From Muribaculaceae bacterium (lineage in GTDB: Bacteria; Bacteroidota; Bacteroidia; Bacteroidales; Muribaculaceae): a DNA stretch of 7,995 nucleotides. Position numbers and translations under genes: made by a program. Below are positions 1 to 6,600 of the stretch, in pieces. The notes beneath the pieces are model-generated. The model was not told the origin of the DNA, did not search any database, and saw nothing but the letters and a program-made list of their open reading frames with translations. The stretch is taken from assembly GCA_024400895.1 (NCBI GenBank), contig JAKSMA010000109.1, positions 1 through 7,995 of the forward strand, in the 5' to 3' direction. Numbering within the stretch: the stretch's first letter is position 1; the number at the start of each line of letters is the position of its first letter.

Positions 1-1248
1 TCGGTGGTAATGATTTTGCTTTCAGCGTTCATCGTTTTCGCAGGTGTATTCGCATCTTGGAAAATTGATCCACTACCTCGTCAATTCTTCATGTGGTTCT
101 ACCTCCTCTCAATTGGTGTGTTTGGTTTCTTCATCTCTGTAGACCTCTTCACCATGTTTATGTTCTACGAGGTTGCGCTTATCCCAATGTACCTTCTTAT
201 CGGTGTATGGGGCTCAGGCGACAAGAACTACTCTGCAATGAAACTTACTCTGATGCTTATGGGTGGCTCTGCATTCTTGATGCTCAGCATCCTTGGTATC
301 TACTATCATTCATCAGCCGATGGCAACCTTACAATGAATCTCCTTGAAGTGGCAAAGAATAATGCTATTCCACACGAATGGCAGCTCTATCTCTTCCCAA
401 TGGCGTTCGTTGGCTTCGGTGTGCTTGGTGCTATGTTCCCATTCCACACATGGTCGCCTGATGGTCACGCATCAGCGCCTACAGCAGTGTCGATGCTCCA
501 CGCAGGTGTGTTGATGAAGCTTGGTGGTTACGGTTGCTTCCGTATCGCAATCTATTTGATGCCTTACGCTGCTACCGAACTTGGTTGGATTTTCCTCACC
601 CTCACTGGTATCAGTATCGTTTACGGTGCATTCAGTGCATGTGTTCAAACCGACCTTAAGTATATCAACGCTTACTCTTCAGTGAGCCACTGTGGTATGG
701 TGCTTTTCGCCATCCTGATGTATAACCAAACAGCAATGACTGGTGCAGTGCTTCAAATGCTCTCTCACGGTTTGATGACAGCGCTCTTCTTCGCCCTCAT
801 CGGTCAAATCTACGGTCGTACCCACACTCGCGACATTCGCGACATGGGCGGTATGATGCACATCATGCCATATCTCGGCGTAGGTTATGTGATTGCAGGT
901 TTGGCTTCACTTGGTTTGCCAGGCTTGAGCGGTTTCGCTGCCGAAATGACTATCTTCTTCGGTTCATTCCAAGAAGCTGGTTTGCTCCAACGCGTATTCA
1001 CCGTGGCTGCTTGTGCATCAATCGTGATTACCGCAGTCTACATCTTGCGTGTGGTTGGTAAGCTGCTCTTTGGTGAAGTTCAAAACGAACACCACCGCGA
1101 GCTCACCGATGCTGTATGGTTTGAGCGTTTCAGCACCACAGTGCTCATCTGCTCGGTTGCAGCAATCGGTTGCTTCCCTAACTTCTTTGGTGATATCATT
1201 CGTGATAGCTTCCTTCCCGTAGTTGATGCTATTAAGAATGTTCTTTAA
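1..1248 (+). CDS. nuoM: NADH-quinone oxidoreductase subunit M, 5' end cut by window
   Basis: This is an antiporter-like proton-pumping subunit of the membrane arm of respiratory complex I. The frame is open from base 1, so the true start lies upstream; 415 residues are visible against about 490-510 for the family, so roughly the first 80-90 are missing. Counting the Ser at base 1 as residue 1, visible marks are the FYEVALIPMYLLIGVWG helix with its conserved Glu (57), the FPFHTWSPDGHASAPTA segment, the LMK lysine (173), DLKYINAYSSVSH (Lys 220), the HTRDIRDMGGM loop and the late GFAAEMTIFFGSF helix with Glu 315. Many hydrophobic helices are evident. The order nuoM-nuoN, 36 bases apart, is the usual end of a nuo operon. 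Oddity: the lysine expected 31 residues before LMK is Leu 142. Identification is near certain; HTWSPDGHASAPT separates it from NuoL and NuoN. Confidence 0.96.
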   Translation, partial: SVVMILLSAFIVFAGVFASWKIDPLPRQFFMWFYLLSIGVFGFFISVDLFTMFMFYEVALIPMYLLIGVWGSGDKNYSAMKLTLMLMGGSAFLMLSILGIYYHSSADGNLTMNLLEVAKNNAIPHEWQLYLFPMAFVGFGVLGAMFPFHTWSPDGHASAPTAVSMLHAGVLMKLGGYGCFRIAIYLMPYAATELGWIFLTLTGISIVYGAFSACVQTDLKYINAYSSVSHCGMVLFAILMYNQTAMTGAVLQMLSHGLMTALFFALIGQIYGRTHTRDIRDMGGMMHIMPYLGVGYVIAGLASLGLPGLSGFAAEMTIFFGSFQEAGLLQRVFTVAACASIVITAVYILRVVGKLLFGEVQNEHHRELTDAVWFERFSTTVLICSVAAIGCFPNFFGDIIRDSFLPVVDAIKNVL

Positions 1249-1284
1249 TAAAAGTGTTGAATTTAAAAATCGATAAGATACAAA

Positions 1285-2748
1285 ATGGATTATTCTCAAT
1301 TTTTAATGATGCCTCAAGAAATTGGCTTATTGGCAACTTTCTTGTTAGTATTCCTCTATGACACTTTTATGCCTGCTAAGTGCCAAAAGCAATTGCCATT
1401 GTTCACAGCATTGGTGTTTGCAATCTATACGGCTGTAAGTTTCATTCCATGCTGCACAGGCACTGCCTTTGCTGGCATGTTTGAGCAAAGCCAGGCCACT
1501 TGGGCAATGAAGGGTATTCTCAATATTGGTACATTCCTCGTGATTCTTCAAGCCGTTAAGTGGACCAACAGCGATTTCGTAAGCGTTCGCCGTGGCGAAT
1601 TCTATGAATTGCTTCTGCTCACACTTTTCGGTATGTTCCTCATGGTTTCAGCTCGCAACTTCCTCTTGTTCTACATCGGCCTCGAAACAGCTTCATTGCC
1701 ACTCGCAGCCCTTGCAGCATTTGAGAAGAATCATTATGAATCTCGCGAAGCTGCTGCCAAGTATATCTTCACAGCCATCTTCTCATCAGCCATTATGTTG
1801 CTCGGCGTATCGTTCGTGTATGGTTTGAGTGGTTCGCTCAACTTCGCCACTATAGGCCAAGCACTTGTTTCAAAGCAATCTGCACTTCTTATCGTGGCTG
1901 TAGCATTTGTGATTTCTGGTGTAGGTTTCAAACTTTCACTTGTTCCATTCCACAACTGGACTGCTGATGTTTACCAAGGTGCTCCAACAGCTGTGACCAG
2001 CTACCTTTCTGTGATTTCTAAGGGCTCGGCTGCATTTGCATTCCTCTTAATCCTTACTCAAGTGTTTGGCTCTGTTTATGCTGACGCTTGGAAGTGGATG
2101 CTTTATGCAATCATCGTTCTCACTATCACCATTGGTAACCTCTTCGCTGTTCGTCAACGCAACCTCAAGCGTTTCTTGGCATTCTCATCAATTTCACAAG
2201 CTGGTTACATTATGCTTGGTGTGATTGCTGCCAACACGCTCGGCATGGCTTCTATGATGTATTATGTAGTGGTTTACATCTTCTCCAACCTTGCAGCATT
2301 CGGCGTGATTGCCGCAATCGAACGCAAGACTGGCAAGGTGACCACCGATGATTACAACGGCCTCTTCAAAACCAACCCATGGCTTTCATTCACCATGATG
2401 GTAGCAATGTTCTCATTGGCTGGTATTCCTCCATTCGCAGGTTTCTTCAGCAAGTTCTTCGTGTTTGCTGGTGCCCTCAATGGTGCTGATGTGGCTATCT
2501 ACGTACTCGTGTTGATTGCATTGGTAAATACCATCATTTCTCTCTACTACTACTTGCTCGTAGTGAAGGCTATGTTCATCCGTCAAGATGAATGTGTGAT
2601 TCCTTCGTTCAAGTCAGATTGGACAGAGAAGGCAGGCATGATTATTTGCGTGCTTGGTATTGTGCTGTTAGGTCTCGCAAGTTGTGTTTACACAGCCCTT
2701 GCAGATTATGCTACAGCATCTGATGCACTCTTCCAACTTATCCGTTGA
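1285..2748 (+). CDS. nuoN: NADH-quinone oxidoreductase subunit N
   Basis: A complete 487-residue polytopic inner-membrane protein, the normal length for NuoN, the third antiporter-like proton-channel subunit of complex I. Channel residues are present at expected positions: Glu 134 in the FYIGLETASLPL helix, Lys 159 in AAAKY, Lys 216 in GFKLSLVPFHNW, Lys 246 in VISKGSA, NLKRFLAFSSISQAGY (Lys 295), and Lys 390 in AGIPPFAGFFSKFF. These correspond to Glu133, Lys158, Lys217, Lys247 and Lys395 of E. coli NuoN, so pumping ability looks intact. The ATG at 1285 follows an A-rich, Shine-Dalgarno-free leader 36 bases after nuoM and gives a natural N-terminus leading into the first helix. It is most likely co-transcribed with nuoM and is the last gene of the operon, because a strong terminator follows. 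Confidence 0.96.
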   Translation: MDYSQFLMMPQEIGLLATFLLVFLYDTFMPAKCQKQLPLFTALVFAIYTAVSFIPCCTGTAFAGMFEQSQATWAMKGILNIGTFLVILQAVKWTNSDFVSVRRGEFYELLLLTLFGMFLMVSARNFLLFYIGLETASLPLAALAAFEKNHYESREAAAKYIFTAIFSSAIMLLGVSFVYGLSGSLNFATIGQALVSKQSALLIVAVAFVISGVGFKLSLVPFHNWTADVYQGAPTAVTSYLSVISKGSAAFAFLLILTQVFGSVYADAWKWMLYAIIVLTITIGNLFAVRQRNLKRFLAFSSISQAGYIMLGVIAANTLGMASMMYYVVVYIFSNLAAFGVIAAIERKTGKVTTDDYNGLFKTNPWLSFTMMVAMFSLAGIPPFAGFFSKFFVFAGALNGADVAIYVLVLIALVNTIISLYYYLLVVKAMFIRQDECVIPSFKSDWTEKAGMIICVLGIVLLGLASCVYTALADYATASDALFQLIR

Positions 2749-2792
2749 TATATACCCTGACAACCTTATACAACAATTATCTTAAAAACCGG

Positions 2793-2830
2793 AAGAAGGA
2801 GAAATTTTTATGATTTCTCCTTCTTTTCGT
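2793..2830 (+). terminator. Intrinsic terminator after nuoN
   Basis: A perfect 13-bp stem pairs AAGAAGGAGAAAT (2793-2805) with ATTTCTCCTTCTT (2813-2825) around a 7-base loop, and a T-rich run follows. It lies 45 bases after the nuoN stop, where the nuo operon should end. On the opposite strand the stem is also followed by a run of five T after a few bases, so it could act in both directions, but no converging gene is seen. Confidence 0.88.
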
Positions 2831-3006
2831 TTCTCGTCAACAGTGGGAAATTATCGTGATTTAGTTCTTCTTTGACTCCGTTTATTACCCTACAAGATTT
2901 TTTAAACTAATTTTATATTTCGCAAATATGTTTCTCTCTGTCGTGCTCTCGGTGCGATTCTATGGCACGATGTCTGTGTGTTGAATGGCCTGCAACGGTA
3001 TCTGGT

Positions 3007-3038
3007 TTTGGCATTGTGGGCATTTATTTGTATCTTTG
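3007..3038 (+). promoter_or_regulatory. Bacteroidetes-type promoter for the amidase/propeller operon
   Basis: TTTG (3007-3010) and TATCTTTG (3031-3038) are separated by exactly 20 bases, matching the Bacteroides -33 TTTG / -7 TAnnTTTG consensus read by the primary sigma factor. Transcription would start near 3043-3046, leaving a very short leader before the ATGs at 3052 and 3061. This match decides against the upstream in-frame ATG at 2962. Confidence 0.75.
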
Positions 3039-3060
3039 TCAATACATTAATATGAGGCCA

Positions 3061-4125
3061 ATGAAGATATGCAAACTTTTTGCGAAAGTTTTTCTCTTCA
3101 TGCTCAGTGGATTGGTGGGATTTGCTCCTGCCAATGCTAAGAGTGTGAAGCCTCGTGTTTTTGTAAATCCTGGCCATGGCGGTCACACAAGCAACGACCG
3201 CCCGATGCCATTTATGCATTTTGCTCCAGGCGATACTGCTGGCTATTACGAGTCGAATTCCAATATGTGGAAGAGCTTCGCTCTTATCAATATGCTGAGG
3301 AATCGAGGCTTTGATGTGTACACCTCACGCGTGACCAACACTGAAGATGACGACCTCGACTTGTTTGAAATCGTTCAGTTGGCAGCAAATAGCGGGGCAG
3401 ATGTGTTTATGTCGATTCACAGCAATGCCACAGGTGTGAAAAGAAATGTGAACTACACTGTTCAGCTTTTCCGCAGTCATACCGACAGCTGTATTGATGT
3501 CCAGTCGAAGGAATTTGCACAATTGATTACAGAGCGCTTGTCCACCAATACATGCACACCTTGGACTCATCCGAAGATGACTGTAGGCGACTGGGACTTC
3601 TTTTCTGATTGGGGATATCAGGTAGGACTTGGAGTGCTTCGTTACAATAAGATACCAGGCATGCTTAGCGAAGGCAGCTTTCACGACTATCTGCCCGAGC
3701 GTCAGCGATTGCTCAATCATGGCTATTGTGCCCTTGAGGCGTTTAATTTCACTATTGCTCTCGAACAGTATTTCGGCACTAAAGTGAAGAAGCCAGTGGG
3801 CATGGTGGCAGGTGTGCTTCGACATTCTACTTGGCTGCGTCCCGACACTTGCCAGTTGTTCCAGGTTGATAGCTTCGAATCTGTAAATGGTGCTCGTGTG
3901 GATTTATTGAAAGGTAAAAAAGTGGTAGCCACCTGTGTGACCGACACTTTACATAATGGATTCTATATGTTCAGCGACTTGAAACCGGGTAAATACGCCC
4001 TGAAAGTCACTCCTCTTGACGATAATCATGGTCATCTTCCCGTGGGTCAGGTGGTATGCAAAGAAGAAGTGATTGTCAAACCAGAAGATATCACTTATGT
4101 GAATTTTCTATTAGAGAATCTTTAG
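3061..4125 (+). CDS. Exported Amidase_3-type N-acetylmuramoyl-L-alanine amidase (amidase 1)
   Basis: A predicted zinc hydrolase that cuts the bond between N-acetylmuramic acid and L-Ala of peptidoglycan, acting outside the cytoplasm. From ATG 3061 it has 354 residues: a signal peptide (1-26, cleavage after APANA), the catalytic domain (about 30-240) and a C-terminal beta-sandwich of carboxypeptidase-regulatory/prealbumin type (about 247-352; NGARVDLL, NGFYMFSDLKPGKYALKV). Zinc ligands are His 39 (NPGHGGH), Glu 64 (YYESNSN) and His 120 (SIHSNA); the catalytic Glu is 204 in SEGSFHDY. That motif ends FHDY where classical Amidase_3 enzymes usually have F-I/L-S-N. ATG 3061 is preferred because it lies after the promoter and starts the signal peptide with MK, as in the neighbours; ATG 3052 (three residues longer) is equally possible. 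It is first in an operon, 34 bases before the propeller gene. Family is confident; substrate and partner are inferred. Confidence 0.9.
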   Translation: MKICKLFAKVFLFMLSGLVGFAPANAKSVKPRVFVNPGHGGHTSNDRPMPFMHFAPGDTAGYYESNSNMWKSFALINMLRNRGFDVYTSRVTNTEDDDLDLFEIVQLAANSGADVFMSIHSNATGVKRNVNYTVQLFRSHTDSCIDVQSKEFAQLITERLSTNTCTPWTHPKMTVGDWDFFSDWGYQVGLGVLRYNKIPGMLSEGSFHDYLPERQRLLNHGYCALEAFNFTIALEQYFGTKVKKPVGMVAGVLRHSTWLRPDTCQLFQVDSFESVNGARVDLLKGKKVVATCVTDTLHNGFYMFSDLKPGKYALKVTPLDDNHGHLPVGQVVCKEEVIVKPEDITYVNFLLENL

Positions 4126-4159
4126 TGTTTTTAATTCTATAAAAACGGAAGTTTGAACG

Positions 4160-5158
4160 ATGAAAAAGATATTATTTGCAGCATTAGCAATTCTTTCGGT
4201 TTGTGCCACAGCAGTAGGTGCAAACCATGTGTATGTTAAGAGCAAGCAAAATTTGAGATGCGAAGGATATTTTCCTCAAATCAGTCCAGATGGGAAGAAA
4301 GTGATATCTGCACCTACCGATGCAAAGAAGCTCTTTATCTATGACCTGGCAACCTCAAAGCGTGACGTCATCGCCGACGAAGGAGTCCCAGGTTTTGAGG
4401 CTATCTTTGGCGAGAATGGGAAAGTGTACTACGTGTCGATGAAAATCAATAACGACCACATCATCTTCCGTTCAGTAAGAGAATACGACCCTGCCACAGG
4501 CAACGATCGCGAAGTGCTTTCGGGTCAGCATGGCGCTGTACATGCCATCAACGGCACAGAAGGTGTGGCTGCTGTAGGTGAGCAGAAGGAATGGAACGTT
4601 CGTCAAGCAGGCACATTTGCATGGGCTTTGGGTTCGGAGCTATATGTTTACCGTAATGGAAAAAAGAATACATTCTCTCCAATCAACGTACAGACTGGTT
4701 ATCTTTGGGTGGATGTATCGCCCGACGGAAAGAAGGTGCTCTTTCATGTTCCAGCCAATGGCCTTTACATTTGCGATGCTGCAAGTGGCAGAATCATAAA
4801 TAAGCTCGATGGCTGTATCATGCCAAGATGGTATAACAACGAATTAATCGTTGCACAGGGCAAAGGCAGATTGGGTTACAATATCATCATCTTCCGTGCT
4901 GATGGCACCGGCGGTGTGCAATCGCTTGCAAGCGGTGAATGCGTAATGCCTTCAGTGAGTGGCCACAATGTGATTTACACCACCAAAGGCGGAAGTGTGA
5001 AACTGCTCACACTCGAGACTCCACAAGAGCGCGATGTGCGACTCGAGCAAGAACGCATCGAAGCTGAGCGTATTGCTAAAGAAAAGGCAGAAGAGGCTGC
5101 TCGCATTGCTGCTGAAAAGGAGGCCGAAAATAAACAAAGTGAAGAAGCTGGCCAATAA
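4160..5158 (+). CDS. Exported TolB-like beta-propeller protein with charged helical tail (propeller 1)
   Basis: A 332-residue protein with a signal peptide (1-21, MKK start, cleavage after AVGA), then repeated propeller strands of TolB/WD40-like type. Blade-like segments lie near 38-72 (PQISPDGKKVIS, LFIYDLATSKRDVI), 78-120, 151-178, 181-216 (YLWVDVSPDGKKVLFHV), 220-257 (MPRWYNNELIVAQ) and 262-286, consistent with six blades. Residues 287-332 form an E/K/R/A-rich stretch, probably one long charged helix, which the paralogue at 6601 lacks. The amino-terminal domain of true TolB is absent, so this is not TolB itself. Propellers of this kind bind proteins or act as scaffolds; no catalytic site is evident. 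It sits between two amidase genes (gaps of 34 and 46 bases), so co-expression is likely and a role as amidase partner or regulator is a reasonable guess. Its exact function is unknown. Confidence 0.85.
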   Translation: MKKILFAALAILSVCATAVGANHVYVKSKQNLRCEGYFPQISPDGKKVISAPTDAKKLFIYDLATSKRDVIADEGVPGFEAIFGENGKVYYVSMKINNDHIIFRSVREYDPATGNDREVLSGQHGAVHAINGTEGVAAVGEQKEWNVRQAGTFAWALGSELYVYRNGKKNTFSPINVQTGYLWVDVSPDGKKVLFHVPANGLYICDAASGRIINKLDGCIMPRWYNNELIVAQGKGRLGYNIIIFRADGTGGVQSLASGECVMPSVSGHNVIYTTKGGSVKLLTLETPQERDVRLEQERIEAERIAKEKAEEAARIAAEKEAENKQSEEAGQ

Positions 5159-5162
5159 TCGA

Positions 5163-5179
5163 AATTCCTGCTAGGAATT
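5163..5179 (+). repeat. Short intergenic hairpin between propeller 1 and amidase 2
   Basis: AATTCCT (5163-5169) and AGGAATT (5173-5179) form a 7-bp perfect stem with a 3-base loop just after the propeller stop codon. No T-run follows, so it is not an intrinsic terminator. It may protect or process the transcript, or be chance in A/T-rich sequence. Confidence 0.4.
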
Positions 5180-5204
5180 ACACAGAATTAGAGAAAACGG
5201 AATA

Positions 5205-6434
5205 ATGAAATTTGTTAAATATACAGCATTACTGATAACCTGTCTTGCAATGTCGATGACTGCCGTGGGGCAGAGTCGAAAATCAAGTCAGGGAGAAGTA
5301 CCACCACCAAAGGCTAAGTCTTCGGCTAAAGAACAAACAGTTCCAGAAAAGTCGAAGAGGACAAGTGCACAGCGGAACAACCATGGAGTGGTTGCTGGAC
5401 AGGTGCGTCCACGCGTGTTTCTGAATCCTGGCCATGGCGGTCATGATAGCGACGACCGTCCATGTCCATTCTTTAACGAAGGGATGCAAGAGCGTGTGGA
5501 ATATTACGAATCCGATAGCAACCTGAAAGGTGCTATGGCAATGAAGGACATACTTCGCGAGCGAGGCTATGAGGTGTTTATGTCGCGTGTCAACAATACC
5601 ACAGCCGACGACTTGAATCTTTTTGAAATCCACCAGTTGGCATTGAATAGTGGAGCAGATGTGTTTTTTTCCATCCACAGCAATTCATCGGGTTCTTCAA
5701 CACGCCGTGTGAATTTCCCGTTTGCCATCTATCGTGGTTATGACGGTGCTGGCACTGCTGATGGTAGTGAACAGTTGGCAAATATTGTTTCTTCAAATTT
5801 GTCGGACTGTGAAGCCACTTCCTGGTCTCGTGGTGGCATCACCCATGGCGACTGGACATTCTACAAGAACCGTTCTGGCTTGGGCGTTTTTCGTTGGAAC
5901 AAATTGCCCGGTATTTTGATTGAAAATTGTTTCCACGACTACCAAATAGAACGTGAACGCCTTTTGAATAAAGACTATTGCTGGCTGCTTGGTGTTATTA
6001 ATTGCCGCTCTTTGGATAAGTTTTTCAATAAACCAGCACAGAATTTTGGTGTGGTTGCCGGTATTGTTCGTTTCGACTATCCTCGTAAAGGCAAAAAAAT
6101 GGTGGCTTTTGGTAAAGACTCACATCAGCCTCAAAATGGCGTGCCAGTGGAATTGTGCGATTTGGAAGGCAATCCGATTCAAACATATCAAATCGACAAC
6201 TTCAATAACGGGTTCTACTGCTTCACACGCGTGCGTCCAGGTCGTTACTTAGTGGCCATCGACGGTGTGGAAGATTATGAGATTGAAGTGAAAGCCGACA
6301 AGACAACCTATTACAATGTGACCATCGTCACCCGTCAGGACAATGTGGACTACGACGACGAAATCACCGTAGTGCATAGTGCCGGCACAGAAGCCGACGA
6401 GACCGCTATAGCCAATGGGGAAGTAGGCCAGTAA
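5205..6434 (+). CDS. Exported Amidase_3-type N-acetylmuramoyl-L-alanine amidase (amidase 2)
   Basis: A 409-residue paralogue of the gene at 3061. Order: signal peptide (1 to about 22, AVG before QS), a low-complexity linker rich in K, S, P, Q and R (24-60), the catalytic domain (about 67-275), a C-terminal carboxypeptidase-regulatory-like beta-sandwich (about 282-375; NGVPVELC, NGFYCF, PGRYLV) and an acidic tail (about 378-409). Zinc ligands are His 77 (NPGHGGH), Glu 102 (YYESDSN) and His 158 (SIHSNS); the catalytic Glu is 240 in IENCFHDY. The linker and tail make it about 55 residues longer than amidase 1, and the basic linker might hold it near anionic cell-wall material. It is the third gene of its operon, 46 bases after the propeller stop, and a terminator follows. 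An active peptidoglycan amidase is likely because every catalytic residue is present; substrate preference is unknown. Confidence 0.9.
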   Translation: MKFVKYTALLITCLAMSMTAVGQSRKSSQGEVPPPKAKSSAKEQTVPEKSKRTSAQRNNHGVVAGQVRPRVFLNPGHGGHDSDDRPCPFFNEGMQERVEYYESDSNLKGAMAMKDILRERGYEVFMSRVNNTTADDLNLFEIHQLALNSGADVFFSIHSNSSGSSTRRVNFPFAIYRGYDGAGTADGSEQLANIVSSNLSDCEATSWSRGGITHGDWTFYKNRSGLGVFRWNKLPGILIENCFHDYQIERERLLNKDYCWLLGVINCRSLDKFFNKPAQNFGVVAGIVRFDYPRKGKKMVAFGKDSHQPQNGVPVELCDLEGNPIQTYQIDNFNNGFYCFTRVRPGRYLVAIDGVEDYEIEVKADKTTYYNVTIVTRQDNVDYDDEITVVHSAGTEADETAIANGEVGQ

Positions 6435-6464
6435 GACCTTGATTTAGAATATAAGCTCTTTGAT

Positions 6465-6496
6465 AAAATGCCGCGATAGTGGCATTTTGTCGTTTT
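6465..6496 (+). terminator. Intrinsic terminator after amidase 2
   Basis: AAAATGCC (6465-6472) pairs with GGCATTTT (6481-6488). The inner bases add a G-T and a C-G pair, giving about ten pairs capped by a GATA loop, and a T-rich run (GTCGTTTTT) follows. It lies about 30 bases after the amidase 2 stop and separates this operon from the next propeller gene, which has its own promoter. Confidence 0.82.
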
Positions 6497-6531
6497 TGGC
6501 GGTGTAGAGCGAAATAACTGATGTAAAGGTG

Positions 6532-6561
6532 GTTGAATATAGAAAATTATCATTATCTTTG
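6532..6561 (+). promoter_or_regulatory. Bacteroidetes-type promoter for propeller 2 and amidase 3
   Basis: GTTG (6532-6535) followed after 18 bases by TATCTTTG (6554-6561), the same -7 octamer as the promoter at 3031. The spacer is slightly short and the -33 element has one mismatch to TTTG. The leader from about 6567 to 6600 is very A/T-rich and contains two copies of ACTAATTA, with no Shine-Dalgarno. Confidence 0.68.
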
Positions 6562-6580
6562 CATATTACCAACAGATATA

Positions 6581-6596
6581 ACTAATTAACTAATTA
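6581..6596 (+). repeat. Tandem 8-base direct repeat in leader
   Basis: ACTAATTA occurs twice head to tail at 6581-6588 and 6589-6596, four bases before the ATG of propeller 2. Each unit contains the palindrome TAATTA. It may keep the start region unstructured for initiation without a Shine-Dalgarno, or be simple A/T-rich sequence. Confidence 0.55.
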
Positions 6597-6600
6597 TAAA

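Larger units (their letters stand above)
2749..3060. other. Intergenic region between nuoN and the first amidase gene
   Basis: About 310 bases without a convincing gene. It holds the nuoN terminator near its left end and the amidase-operon promoter near its right end. The middle, roughly 2831-3006, is A/T-rich; I see no tRNA, riboswitch or small gene there. A 6-bp inverted repeat (TCGTGC 2941-2946, GCACGA 2965-2970) is too weak to assign. An ATG at 2962 is in frame with the amidase but lies upstream of the promoter. Confidence 0.6.

Noticed and set aside
2941..2970. Inverted repeat TCGTGC / GCACGA upstream of the amidase promoter
   Set aside because: Only 6 bp with an 18-base gap; expected by chance in a region of this size.
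2962..3060. Upstream in-frame ATG that would extend amidase 1 by 33 residues
   Set aside because: It lies before the strong promoter at 3007-3038 and would bury the signal peptide behind an unrelated N-terminal stretch.
3325..3825. Long open frame on the minus strand opposite amidase 1
   Set aside because: It is a shadow of a clearly coding + strand gene; its product is rich in C and H, with no recognisable domain or start context.
4160..5158. Annotating propeller 1 as TolB of the Tol-Pal system
   Set aside because: The TolB amino-terminal domain is absent and no tolQ, tolR, tolA or pal gene is nearby; only the propeller fold is shared.
4202..5243. Possible lipoprotein cysteines in propeller 1 (LSVC, Cys 15) and amidase 2 (LITC, Cys 13)
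   Set aside because: The residue before Cys is Val or Thr instead of Gly, Ala or Ser, and plausible signal peptidase I sites follow; no acidic lipoprotein export signal comes after the Cys.
5141..6434. Similar C-termini of propeller 1 (EEAGQ) and amidase 2 (GEVGQ)
   Set aside because: Too short and from unrelated folds; probably coincidence in acidic tails.
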